From an uncultured Ideonella sp. (GTDB taxonomy: Bacteria; Pseudomonadota; Gammaproteobacteria; Burkholderiales; Burkholderiaceae): DNA of 8,568 nucleotides. The notes beneath the pieces were generated by a model. The model saw only the letters and a program-made list of their open reading frames with translations. It was not told the origin of the DNA and searched no databases. Of this stretch, positions 1 through 6,114 are shown one piece after another (the first letter of the stretch is position 1; every line of letters begins with the position of its first letter). Location of the stretch: assembly GCA_946479475.1 (NCBI GenBank), contig CAMLGG010000227.1:1-8568 (forward strand). The letters are read 5' to 3'. The position numbers and the translations under genes are program-made.

Positions 1-377
1 GCATCGACCTGGTGTGGTTCGGCGTGCTGCTGGCGGTGAACATGCAGACGTCTTTCATGCACCCGCCGTTCGGATTCGCCCTGTTCTACCTGCGCAGCGT
101 CGCCCCGCACGACGACTACGTGGACAAGACGACGCGCAAGTCGATCGCCAGGGTGACGACCGGCCAGATCTACTGGGGTGCGGTGCCGTTCGTGCTGATC
201 CAGATCATCATGGTCGCCATCGTCATCTCCTTCCCCGGCCTCGTTTCCGGCGGCCTCGGAAAGAAGGCGGCCGTGGACCTGGACAAGATCGACATCCAGG
301 CGCAGCCCGAGGATTACGGCAAGGACATGGATGCCAGCGAGCTCTTCGGGACGCCGGCAAGCGAGCCGCAGAAGTAG
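1..377 (+). CDS. TRAP transporter large permease (DctM type), C-terminal part only
   Basis: This is the 3' end of a gene that begins before the window; the frame is open from base 3 and stops with TAG at 375-377. The visible ~124 residues open with a hydrophobic segment (VWFGVLLAVNMQTSF, then MHPPFGFALFYLR), which is typical of the last part of the DctM/TRAP large subunit. A second membrane segment follows around GAVPFVLIQIIMVAIVISFPGL. The protein ends in a hydrophilic, charged tail of about 40 residues (from GGLGKKAAVDL to the stop) that I expect to be cytoplasmic or otherwise outside the membrane. In the family this 12-TM subunit forms the Na+-driven channel through the inner membrane and takes substrate from a periplasmic DctP-type protein. 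The next gene (470-1552, opposite strand) encodes such a protein and is the likely partner. The small DctQ subunit is presumably upstream, outside the window. The family call is firm; substrate is inferred from the neighbour only. Confidence 0.9.
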   Translation, partial: IDLVWFGVLLAVNMQTSFMHPPFGFALFYLRSVAPHDDYVDKTTRKSIARVTTGQIYWGAVPFVLIQIIMVAIVISFPGLVSGGLGKKAAVDLDKIDIQAQPEDYGKDMDASELFGTPASEPQK

Positions 378-390
378 CGGTTCCTTCCGA

Positions 391-408
391 GGCCGGGATC
401 ACCCGGCC
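391..408. repeat. Short inverted repeat next to the terminator
   Basis: Arms GGCCGGG (391-397) and CCCGGCC (402-408) pair perfectly around a 4-nt loop (ATCA). It lies between the dctM stop and the larger palindrome at 422-449. No T-tract follows on the plus strand, so it does not look like an intrinsic terminator by itself. It could stabilise the 3' end of the dctM transcript or assist termination. Confidence 0.45.
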
Positions 409-421
409 CGGAGAAGCAAAA

Positions 422-449
422 AAAACCCCGCGGCATGCCGCGGGGTTTT
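422..449. terminator. Bidirectional intrinsic terminator between dctM and the takP-like gene
   Basis: A perfect 28-nt palindrome: AAAA, then CCCCGCGGCA, then its exact reverse complement ending in TTTT. A very GC-rich stem with A-tract on one side and T-tract on the other gives a canonical Rho-independent terminator on both strands. It sits 44 nt after the dctM stop (+) and 20 nt after the takP-like stop (-), exactly where two convergent transcription units need it. The T-tract is short (4 T plus TCTTCT on the plus strand; five T on the minus strand). Confidence 0.9.
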
Positions 450-469
450 GTCTTCTGGGCCTCGGTGGA

Positions 470-1552
470 TTACAGCTTCTGCGCCTGCATGAAGTCGTCG
501 AAGCCGGATTCGGCGAAGCGGAACCACAGGTGCTGGTCGCGCCGGAAGTTGGCGAAGTCCTCGTAGACCTTCTTCCAGTTCGGGTTCTTGCCGCTCAGCT
601 CGCTGTACAGCCCCATCGCCTCCTTGAAGGCGGCGTCCATCATGTCCTTCGGGAAGCGAACGAGCTTGACGCCGCTTTGCACCAGCTGCTTCAGCGCGGC
701 CGGGTTCTTGGCGTCGTACTTGCCCTGCATGTCGACGTGGGCCACGGCGCTTGCACACTCGATGATGGCCTTGTACTCGGGCGAAAGGCCGTCCCAGGCC
801 TTGGTGTTGATGAAGAAGTCGAGCTGCGGGCCGCCTTCCCACCAGCCGGGGTAGTTGTAGAACTGGGCCACCTTGTTGAAGCCGAGCTTCTGGTCGTCAT
901 ACGGGCCGACCCACTCCGCGGCGTCGATGGTGCCCTTCTCGAGCGACTGGTAGATCTCGCCGCCGGGGATGTTCTGCGGCACGCCGCCGATGCGCTCGAT
1001 GACCTTGCCGCCGAAGCCGCCGATGCGGAACTTCAGGCCCTTCATGTCGGCCAGCGACTTCACTTCCTTGCGGAACCAGCCGCCCATCTGGGCGCCGGTG
1101 TTGCCGCCCATGAAGTTGATGATGTTGTAGTTGCGATAGAACTCGCGCATCAGCTTCATGCCGTTGCCTTCGACCATCCAGGCGGTCATCTGGCGGCTGT
1201 TGAGGCCGAAGGGGATGGCGCAGCCCAGGGCGAAGGTCTCGTCCTTGCCGAAGAAGTAGTACGGCGCCGTGTGGGCCATCTCGACGGTGGCGTTCTGCAC
1301 GCCGTCGACCACGCCCAGCGGGGGCATCAGCTCGCCACCGGCATGGACCGAGATCTCGAACTTGCCGCCCGACAGTTCCTTCACCTTCTTCGCGAACACT
1401 TCAGCCGCGCCGAAGATGGTGTCCAGCGATTTCGGGAAGCTGGACGCGAGGCGCCAGCGGATGTTGGCCTGCGCGTGCACGATGGCCGGTGCAGTGCCCG
1501 CGGCCAGCACGCCGGCCAGACCGGCGCCACGAACGAAGGAACGACGTTCCAT
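470..1552 (-). CDS. TRAP transporter substrate-binding protein, TakP-like (DctP family)
   Basis: A 360-residue periplasmic solute receptor. I chose the ATG at 1550-1552 over an upstream in-frame ATG (1592-1594) because an AGGAGA ribosome site lies 8 nt before it and the protein then starts with a signal peptide: MERRSFVRGAG, a twin-arginine type motif, a hydrophobic stretch, and probable cleavage after the alanines near residue 27-29. The mature part is close to what I recall of the Rhodobacter TakP 2-oxo acid receptor: WRLASSFPKSLDTIFG (33-48), GGNTGAQMGGWFR (149-161), EWVGPYDDQKLGF (213-225) and YPGWWEGGP (234-242). In TakP, residues of these blocks hold Na+ and the carboxylate. The likely ligand is therefore pyruvate or another 2-oxo acid, with related lactate or aromatic-acid receptors as alternatives. 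The TAT-type signal suggests folding before export. The gene is convergent with its probable membrane partner dctM rather than in line with it, which is unusual for TRAP operons. Confidence 0.9.
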   Translation of the reverse strand: MERRSFVRGAGLAGVLAAGTAPAIVHAQANIRWRLASSFPKSLDTIFGAAEVFAKKVKELSGGKFEISVHAGGELMPPLGVVDGVQNATVEMAHTAPYYFFGKDETFALGCAIPFGLNSRQMTAWMVEGNGMKLMREFYRNYNIINFMGGNTGAQMGGWFRKEVKSLADMKGLKFRIGGFGGKVIERIGGVPQNIPGGEIYQSLEKGTIDAAEWVGPYDDQKLGFNKVAQFYNYPGWWEGGPQLDFFINTKAWDGLSPEYKAIIECASAVAHVDMQGKYDAKNPAALKQLVQSGVKLVRFPKDMMDAAFKEAMGLYSELSGKNPNWKKVYEDFANFRRDQHLWFRFAESGFDDFMQAQKL

Positions 1553-1560
1553 ATCAAGAG

Positions 1561-1566
1561 TCTCCT
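1561..1566 (-). promoter_or_regulatory. Ribosome binding site of the takP-like gene
   Basis: Minus-strand AGGAGA, 8 nt before the ATG at 1552. It is the clearest Shine-Dalgarno sequence in the window, and it decides the start of the substrate-binding protein in favour of the MERRSF reading, giving a proper twin-arginine signal peptide. Confidence 0.85.
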
Positions 1567-1594
1567 GTTTCAACGATCGACAAAGACGCGGCAA

Positions 1595-1600
1595 ATTCTA
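1595..1600 (-). promoter_or_regulatory. Candidate -10 box for the takP-like gene
   Basis: Minus-strand TAGAAT matches the sigma70 -10 consensus at 5 of 6 positions and would give a leader of about 35-40 nt. The hexamer 17 nt upstream (CTCGAT on the minus strand) is a poor -35, so an activator or a different sigma factor would be needed, or the match is chance. Confidence 0.35.
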
Positions 1601-1739
1601 GGAGTGGCCCTCCGGGCATCGAGCGGGGATAACCCGCGCGCAGTCCGGCCGGGGTCGCTCCACGGCCACCGGCCATGATGGGCGCCCGAAGCTTGCAATC
1701 GGCTGAAATACGGGAAGGTCCCGAGTCGGTCCAGTCACC

Positions 1740-1782
1740 GCCGTGCCGCCCGCGCGGGAGCGACGCCCGAAGGCGGCGCGGC
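1740..1782 (-). terminator. GC-rich hairpin just behind pmbA, possible terminator
   Basis: On the plus strand GCCG-T-GCCGCC (1740-1750) pairs with GGCGGC-G-CGGC (1772-1782): ten Watson-Crick pairs with one mismatch or wobble, around a 21-nt loop that is itself GC-rich. It begins 7 nt after the pmbA stop codon, a natural place for a 3' end. No T-tract follows in the pmbA direction, so it is not a standard intrinsic terminator. It may protect the mRNA 3' end or pause RNA polymerase for Rho. Confidence 0.4.
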
Positions 1783-1789
1783 GGCAGAC

Positions 1790-3166
1790 TCACATGCCGG
1801 CCAGCTTCATCCGGTCGATGAGGACCGAGCCGACCGTCTTGGCGCCCATGCAGAACGCATCCGCACCCACCGCCACCACGCCCTTGAGCATGTCGCGCAG
1901 GTTGCTGGCGATGGTGATCTCGTGCACCGGGAAGGCAATCCGGCCGTCCTCGACCCAGAAGCCCGCGGCGCCGCGGGAGTAGTCGCCGGTGACGTAGTTG
2001 ACGCCCTGCCCCATCAGCTCGGTGACGAAAAGGCCCCGGTTCAGCTTGCGCAGCATCTGCTCCAGGTGGTCGCCGGGCTGCGTGAGCCGGCTGGTGAGCC
2101 GCAGGTTCTGCGAGCCGCCGGCGTGGCCGGTCGTCTTCATGCCCAGCTTGCGGGCCGAATAGCTGGAGAGGAAGTAGCCCTGGACGACGCCGCCCTGCAC
2201 CACCTGGCGCGGCCGCGTGCGCACGCCTTCGTCGTCGAAGGGGGCGCTGCCCTTGCCGCGCCGCTCGTGCGGATCCTCGGTGATGTCGATGTGCCCGGCC
2301 CACACCGCCTGGCCCAGGCTGTCCTGCAGGAAGCTGGCCTTGCGGTACAGCGCGCCCCCGCTGACCCCCTGCACGAAGGAGCCCAGCAGCCCGGCCGCCA
2401 CCGGCGACTCGAACAGCACCGGCACCTCGCAGGTCTTGACCTTGCGCGACTTCAGGCGCGAGAGCGCGCGCTCGGCCGCATAGCGTCCCACGGCTTCAGG
2501 CGAGGCCAGCTCGAGCGCATCGCGCATCGAGGTGTACCAGTAGTCCCGCTGCATGTCGGCGCCCTTGCCCGCGATGGGCGAGACCGATAGCGAGTGGCGG
2601 GAGCTCGCGTAGCCGCCGCGGAAGCCCCGGCTGTTGCCGGCCCAGAAGTGCGATTGCTGGGCCGAGACCGAGCCTCCGTCCGAATTGGTGATGCGCTTGT
2701 CGACGGTCATCGCGGCGTCTTCGGCGCGTCGGGCCAGTTCGGCGGCCGTCTCGGCGTCGAGCGCCCAGGGATGGAACAGGTCCAGGTCCTGCGCCACCTC
2801 GGCCGCGCTGGCGAGGTCTTCGGGGTCGGGCAATCCGGCGGCGGGGTCCTCGGCGGTGAAGCGCGCGATGTCGTAGGCGGCGCGAACGGTCTGCGCCAGC
2901 GCGGCGGCCGAGAAGTCCGAGGTGCTGGCATTGCCGCGCCGCTGGCCGAGGTAGACCGAGACGCCCACCGACTTGTCGCGGTTGCGCTCGACGTGCTCGA
3001 CCTCGCCCTTGCGCACCGACACGCTGATGCCGCCACCTTCGCTCACCTCCACCCCCGCGTCGCTCGCGCCGATCTCTCGGGCCATGCCGAGCACGTCCTC
3101 GACGATCTGTTGGAACTGTTCGCGGCTGTATGCAAAGCCCGTGCGGGCGGGTGTGGGGGCGGTCAT
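1790..3166 (-). CDS. pmbA: Metalloprotease-associated protein PmbA/TldE
   Basis: A 458-residue protein close to the ~450 residues of E. coli PmbA/TldE. The start at 3164-3166 gives MTAPTPARTGFAYSREQFQQ; the same frame runs open further upstream but that part lies antisense to darP and is not conserved-looking. Family hallmarks are the N-terminal half with SDAGVEVSEGGGISVSVRKGE (split over 35-55) and the C-terminal GVNYVTGDYSRGAAGFWVEDG (388-408) followed by IAFPVHEITIASNL (410-423). TldD and TldE form a heterodimeric cytosolic protease that clips unfolded peptides, including microcin B17 precursor and the CcdA antitoxin in E. coli. The zinc HExxxH site is in TldD; I see no such motif here, as expected for the TldE partner. 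tldD is not in the window. The gene is divergent from darP with 15 bp between start codons and has no recognisable Shine-Dalgarno site, so its mRNA may be leaderless. Confidence 0.95.
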   Translation of the reverse strand: MTAPTPARTGFAYSREQFQQIVEDVLGMAREIGASDAGVEVSEGGGISVSVRKGEVEHVERNRDKSVGVSVYLGQRRGNASTSDFSAAALAQTVRAAYDIARFTAEDPAAGLPDPEDLASAAEVAQDLDLFHPWALDAETAAELARRAEDAAMTVDKRITNSDGGSVSAQQSHFWAGNSRGFRGGYASSRHSLSVSPIAGKGADMQRDYWYTSMRDALELASPEAVGRYAAERALSRLKSRKVKTCEVPVLFESPVAAGLLGSFVQGVSGGALYRKASFLQDSLGQAVWAGHIDITEDPHERRGKGSAPFDDEGVRTRPRQVVQGGVVQGYFLSSYSARKLGMKTTGHAGGSQNLRLTSRLTQPGDHLEQMLRKLNRGLFVTELMGQGVNYVTGDYSRGAAGFWVEDGRIAFPVHEITIASNLRDMLKGVVAVGADAFCMGAKTVGSVLIDRMKLAGM

Positions 3167-3172
3167 GGAACA

Positions 3173-3178
3173 ATCATA
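3173..3178 (-). promoter_or_regulatory. Candidate -10 box for pmbA, implying a leaderless transcript
   Basis: Minus-strand TATGAT matches the -10 consensus at 5 of 6 positions and ends 6 nt before the pmbA ATG. A start about 7 nt downstream would fall on or next to the A of the start codon. The hexamer with 17-nt spacing (TCGTGA, 3196-3201) matches -35 at only 3 of 6 positions and lies inside darP. Confidence 0.35.
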
Positions 3179-3181
3179 GCC

Positions 3182-3799
3182 ATGCGCCGCGCGCCTCACG
3201 ACAACGACCACTCCCCCGATATCGCCCCCGACGAAGCCGCCGAGGTGCCTCGGCTGCTGCCCGAGCGGCCCAGCAAATCGGCCCTCAAGCGGCAGATGCA
3301 CGGGCTGCAGGATCTCGGCCAGGAACTCGCCGAGCTGCCCGAATCCCGGGTCGCGAAGCTCGAGCTGCCCGAGTCCCTGCGCGATGCGCTGGCCGAGTAC
3401 CGCCGCACCCGCTCGCACGAGGGCCGGCGGCGGCAGCTTCAGTTCATCGGCAAGCTGATGCGCCAGGCCGACGAGGGCCCGATCCGCGAGGCAGTGGCCG
3501 CCTTCAAGCTCGGCAGCGCGAAGGAGACTCTGGCCCTGCACGAGGCCGAGCGCTGGCGCGAGGAGCTCCTGGCGGACGACGACGCCATCACCCGCTGGAT
3601 GAGCCGATTCCCGGAAACCGACGCCCAGCAGTTGCGCAGCCTCGTGCGATCGGCGCGCAAGGACGCCAAGGCCGAAGCGACGGACCAGCGGCACGGGCGC
3701 AGCTACCGCGAGCTCTTCCAGTTGATCAAGGCCGCCCTGGCCACCGGCTCCTCCGGTCCGACGGACGAAACTGCGCACGAGGACGACGACGATGAGTGA
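3182..3799 (+). CDS. darP: Dual-action ribosomal maturation protein DarP (YjgA, DUF615)
   Basis: A 205-residue, highly charged helical protein; E. coli YjgA/DarP has about 183. The start ATG at 3182 gives MRRAPHDNDHSPD and a variable acidic N-terminus, followed by the conserved region from SKSALKRQMHGLQDLGQEL (31-49). The best family signature is EGRRRQLQFIGKLMRQ (80-95), followed by PIREAV and, near the end, FPETDAQQLRSLVRSARKD (143-161) and SYRELFQLIK (174-183). DarP binds late 50S precursors and promotes correct folding of the peptidyl transferase centre. The tail ends EDDDDE. The last 8 nt overlap mog, so the two are probably translated together. The divergent pairing with pmbA is, as I recall, common in betaproteobacteria. 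No strong ribosome site precedes the start. Confidence 0.92.
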   Translation: MRRAPHDNDHSPDIAPDEAAEVPRLLPERPSKSALKRQMHGLQDLGQELAELPESRVAKLELPESLRDALAEYRRTRSHEGRRRQLQFIGKLMRQADEGPIREAVAAFKLGSAKETLALHEAERWREELLADDDAITRWMSRFPETDAQQLRSLVRSARKDAKAEATDQRHGRSYRELFQLIKAALATGSSGPTDETAHEDDDDE

Positions 3800-4391
3800 G
3801 AACCCCTTCGAACGCGTCCGCATCGGCCTGGTCTCGATCAGCGACCGCGCCTCGACCGGCGTCTACCAGGACCAGGGCATCCCCGCCCTGCAGGCCTGGC
3901 TGGGGCGTGCGATCCGCAACCCGATGGACTGGGAGACCCGCCTCATCCCCGACGAGCGCGCGCAGATCGCCGCCACGCTGGTCGAACTGGTCGACCAGGC
4001 CCGCTGCGACCTGGTGCTGACGACCGGCGGCACCGGCCCGGCGCCGCGCGACGTGACGCCCGAAGCGACGCTCGACATCGCCGACAAGGTGATGCCCGGC
4101 TTCGGCGAGCAGATGCGGGCCATCAGCCTGCGCTTCGTTCCCACGGCCATCCTTTCACGGCAGGTCGCAGTGATCCGCGGCAAGGCCCTGGTCATCAACC
4201 TGCCCGGCCAGCCCAAGTCGATCGCCGAGACGCTGGAGGGCCTGCCCCAGGGCACGCCGCCTGCGCCGGGCATCTTCGCTGCCGTGCCCTACTGCATCGA
4301 CCTGATCGGCGGCCCGTACATCGAGACGGACGCCGCCGTCTGCGACGCCTTCCGGCCCAAGGCCGCCCGCCGGAGCTACCCGGCGAGCTGA
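3792..4391 (+). CDS. mog: Molybdopterin adenylyltransferase Mog
   Basis: A 199-residue cytosolic enzyme (E. coli Mog ~195) that activates molybdopterin by adenylation with ATP before molybdate insertion. Visible motifs: RIGLVSISDRAS (10-21), the MoCF/nucleotide-binding block TTGGTGPAPRDVTPE (77-91), VINLPGQPKSIAETL (134-148), and PYCIDLIGGPYIET (166-179), the C-terminal signature that separates Mog from MoaB. The start ATG overlaps the end of darP by 8 nt, with GAGG at 3779-3782 spaced 9 nt before it, pointing to translational coupling. No other molybdenum cofactor gene is in the window, so here Mog is carried with a ribosome-maturation gene rather than in a mo- operon. Its stop lies 6 nt from the stop of the convergent cysE. 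Confidence 0.95.
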   Translation: MSENPFERVRIGLVSISDRASTGVYQDQGIPALQAWLGRAIRNPMDWETRLIPDERAQIAATLVELVDQARCDLVLTTGGTGPAPRDVTPEATLDIADKVMPGFGEQMRAISLRFVPTAILSRQVAVIRGKALVINLPGQPKSIAETLEGLPQGTPPAPGIFAAVPYCIDLIGGPYIETDAAVCDAFRPKAARRSYPAS

Positions 4392-4397
4392 CCCGGC

Positions 4398-5177
4398 CTA
4401 CTTGACGAGCCGGTTCAGGCGCTCGGCGTCGAAGTGCTCGGTCGTCTGGGCGTCCTGCGGGACGCACTCCTCGCTCGGCAGTTCGCGCGCCCGTACCGAA
4501 AGCTTCTCGATCGCCTGCCACAGCAGGGCGATCTGGTGCTCGTGCGAGCCGGCGTTGTCGATCAGCCCCTTCATGGCCTGGGCGACCGGGTCGTCGCCGT
4601 TGGTCACGCCGTAGGCCGAGAAGCCCATCTTGGCCGCGGTGGCCTCGCGCGCGGCCTCCTGCTCGTGGGCGATGATGCGCGCCGGGTTGCCGACCGCGGT
4701 GGCCCCCGCCGGCACCGGCTTGGTGACCACCGCGCCGGAGCCGACGCGAGCGCCGTCCCCGACCGTGAAGCCGCCGAGCACGGCCGCATTGGCACCGACG
4801 ATCACGCCCTGCCCCAGCGTCGGGTGGCGCTTGGCGCCCTTGACCAGCGAGGTGCCGCCAAGCGTGACACCCTGGTAGATCGTGCACTCGTCGCCGATCT
4901 CGGCCATCTCGCCGATGACAATGCCCATGCCGTGGTCGATGAAGACCCGATGGCCGATGGTGGCGCCGGGGTGGATCTCGATGCCGGTCAGCCAGCGCGC
5001 CACATGCGAGATGAAGCGGCCCAGCCACTTCAGCCCGTGCTTCCAGCACCAGTGGGCTCGGCGGTGCAGGACCAGGGCATGCAGGCCGGGATAACAGGTC
5101 AGCACTTCCCAGGTCGTGCGCGCCGCGGGGTCGCGCTCGAGGATGCAGGCTATGTCTTCGCGCAGACGAGCGAACAT
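4398..5177 (-). CDS. cysE: Serine O-acetyltransferase CysE
   Basis: A 259-residue enzyme converting L-serine and acetyl-CoA to O-acetylserine, the committed step of cysteine synthesis. A short helical N-terminus with [20 protein letters not shown] (16-35) is followed by a left-handed beta-helix made of hexapeptide repeats (about 66-168): [46 protein letters not shown]. The catalytic His is expected in IDH (D81-H82). The Asp that pairs with it in E. coli (in VDIHP) is Glu here (E67 of IEIHP). HP at 118-119 belongs to the usual substrate region. The N-terminal domain is shorter than in E. coli (273 aa) and typical of the short SAT type, whereas the tail beyond the helix (169-259) is long and ends LVK rather than in the Ile that docks into CysK. 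The start gives [10 protein letters not shown], matching the family; the 5' leader is pyrimidine-rich and lacks a Shine-Dalgarno site. It lies 43 nt downstream of trmJ on the same strand, so co-transcription is likely. Confidence 0.93.
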   Translation of the reverse strand: MFARLREDIACILERDPAARTTWEVLTCYPGLHALVLHRRAHWCWKHGLKWLGRFISHVARWLTGIEIHPGATIGHRVFIDHGMGIVIGEMAEIGDECTIYQGVTLGGTSLVKGAKRHPTLGQGVIVGANAAVLGGFTVGDGARVGSGAVVTKPVPAGATAVGNPARIIAHEQEAAREATAAKMGFSAYGVTNGDDPVAQAMKGLIDNAGSHEHQIALLWQAIEKLSVRARELPSEECVPQDAQTTEHFDAERLNRLVK

Positions 5178-5220
5178 GGTGCGGGCCGGTGGGAAGGTGG
5201 AGGGTCAGTGTAGCCGGCCA

Positions 5221-5988
5221 TCAGGCATCGGCCTGCCCAGGGGCTTTGCGCTGCGCTCCGACCGCCCGCTGCATGGCGGTGGCGATGCCGCGCAGGATGT
5301 GCACCTCTTCGGCCGTCAGGGCGGCCCGGTTGGCGAGCTGGTTCAGCCGCGGCACCAGCTTCTTGGGCGCCGCCGGGTCCAGGAAGCCGATGTCGACCAG
5401 CGCCCGCTGCCAGTGGCCCAGCAGGCCCTGGATGGCCGCACCATCGGCCCAGGCGACCGGTGGGGTGCGTGCCTCGACGGCGAAGCCGCCCAGCGCCTGC
5501 CGCCAGTCGTAGGCCAGCACCTGCACCGCCTGCGCCAGGTTCAGCGAGCCATAGGCCGGATCGGTCGGGATGCTGATGCACGCATGACATCGGTAGACGT
5601 CCTCGTTGGCCAGGCCGAAGCGCTCGCCGCCGAAGACGAAGGCCACGCGGTGGCCCTCGCCGGCGAGGGATGCGAATCGCTCGCGGGGCGTGAAGGTCGG
5701 CGGACCGAAGTCGCGCGGGGTCATGGCCGTCGCGCAGGCGTAGGTGACGCCTTCGAGGGCTTCGGCGAGCGTGCCGACGATGCGTGCCCTGTCCAGCACG
5801 TCGGTCGCCCCGCTGGCCATGGCGATCGTCTCCTCGCGCACGAGGACGTCCTCGAACCGCGGCGCCACCAGCACCAGGTCGGAAAAGCCCATCACCTTCA
5901 TCGCCCGCGCCGCCGAGCCCACGTTGCCGGGGTGGCTCGTGCTCACGAGCACGAAGCGGGTGGGATCGGAAGGGGTTGCGGAGGTCAT
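5221..5988 (-). CDS. trmJ: tRNA (cytidine/uridine-2'-O-)-methyltransferase TrmJ
   Basis: A 255-residue SPOUT-class RNA methyltransferase (E. coli TrmJ ~246) that uses S-adenosylmethionine to methylate the 2'-OH of nucleotide 32 in several tRNAs. Motif 1 is [16 protein letters not shown] (19-34), carrying the conserved Asn and Arg. The knotted cofactor site is formed by [16 protein letters not shown] (115-130) and by [21 protein letters not shown] (split over 140-160). The position before Glu is Gly (GGER) where E. coli, as I recall, has GRER. The C-terminal region (165-255) is the helical extension that distinguishes TrmJ from TrmL-type short enzymes. It is transcribed away from suhB; the same divergent pair is found in E. 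coli, which supports both calls. cysE follows 43 nt downstream. A different target nucleotide cannot be excluded from sequence alone. Confidence 0.9.
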   Translation of the reverse strand: MTSATPSDPTRFVLVSTSHPGNVGSAARAMKVMGFSDLVLVAPRFEDVLVREETIAMASGATDVLDRARIVGTLAEALEGVTYACATAMTPRDFGPPTFTPRERFASLAGEGHRVAFVFGGERFGLANEDVYRCHACISIPTDPAYGSLNLAQAVQVLAYDWRQALGGFAVEARTPPVAWADGAAIQGLLGHWQRALVDIGFLDPAAPKKLVPRLNQLANRAALTAEEVHILRGIATAMQRAVGAQRKAPGQADA

Positions 5989-5995
5989 CGGCAGC

Positions 5996-6001
5996 TAGAA
6001 T
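5996..6001 (+). promoter_or_regulatory. Candidate -10 box for suhB
   Basis: TAGAAT matches -10 consensus at 5 of 6 positions and would start transcription near 6008, giving a suhB leader of about 107 nt that includes the boxA-like motif. A TTGCGG at 5976-5981 is the best -35 nearby but is only 14 nt away, too close for a good sigma70 promoter, so the call is weak. Confidence 0.3.
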
Positions 6002-6040
6002 CGAAGGCTTCTCGCGTGGATTGTCCCCGGTATGTCCGGT

Positions 6041-6114
6041 CGCGCCCTCCCGCCCTCGCTCTTTGCCCCCGCCAGCCCGGTCCCCCCACGCCTGCCCAGC
6101 TTCTGCGCCAGCCC
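6041..6114 (+). promoter_or_regulatory. C-rich suhB leader with boxA-like motif
   Basis: The 74 nt before the suhB ATG contain 44 C, 15 G, 11 T and 4 A by my count, a strong C-over-G bias of the kind found at Rho loading (rut) sites. Within it, CGCTCTTTG (6057-6065) carries the seven bases GCTCTTT shared with the E. coli rrn boxA (TGCTCTTTAACA). boxA RNA is bound by NusB/NusE and recruits SuhB. In E. coli, suhB is itself repressed through a boxA in its leader, so a conserved autoregulatory loop is a reasonable inference here. No Shine-Dalgarno sequence is visible before the ATG. The bases after the core (GCC rather than AAC) depart from consensus. Confidence 0.45.

Larger units (their letters stand above)
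1553..1789. other. 237-nt intergenic region: pmbA 3' end and takP-like leader/promoter
   Basis: No convincing gene lies here; frames that cross it are extensions of neighbours or shadows. It holds, in order on the minus strand, the hairpin behind pmbA (1740-1782), a small inverted repeat GCGGG-GATAA-CCCGC (1623-1637), a TAGAAT -10-like box (1595-1600) and the ribosome site of the takP-like gene (1561-1566). With takP-like transcribed leftwards, this stretch is where its promoter and any operator must be. I cannot identify a specific regulator site. Confidence 0.6.

Noticed and set aside
14..1678. A 554-codon plus-strand frame across dctM and the takP-like gene
   Set aside because: It crosses the terminator palindrome and runs antisense to the takP-like gene, whose protein has a signal peptide and family motifs.
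1553..1789. A small gene between pmbA and the takP-like gene
   Set aside because: Frames through the gap have no plausible start with a ribosome site and give Arg/Pro/Ala-rich translations; the sequence is better explained by promoter, leader and hairpins.
2594..3181. An N-terminal extension of darP
   Set aside because: The upstream frame is antisense to pmbA and has no ATG, GTG or TTG with a ribosome site close to the conserved part; the 205-residue form fits the family.
1790..3823. A 677-codon version of pmbA starting at 3823
   Set aside because: The extra ~219 codons lie antisense to darP. PmbA family length (~450) and N-terminal sequence fit the ATG at 3166.
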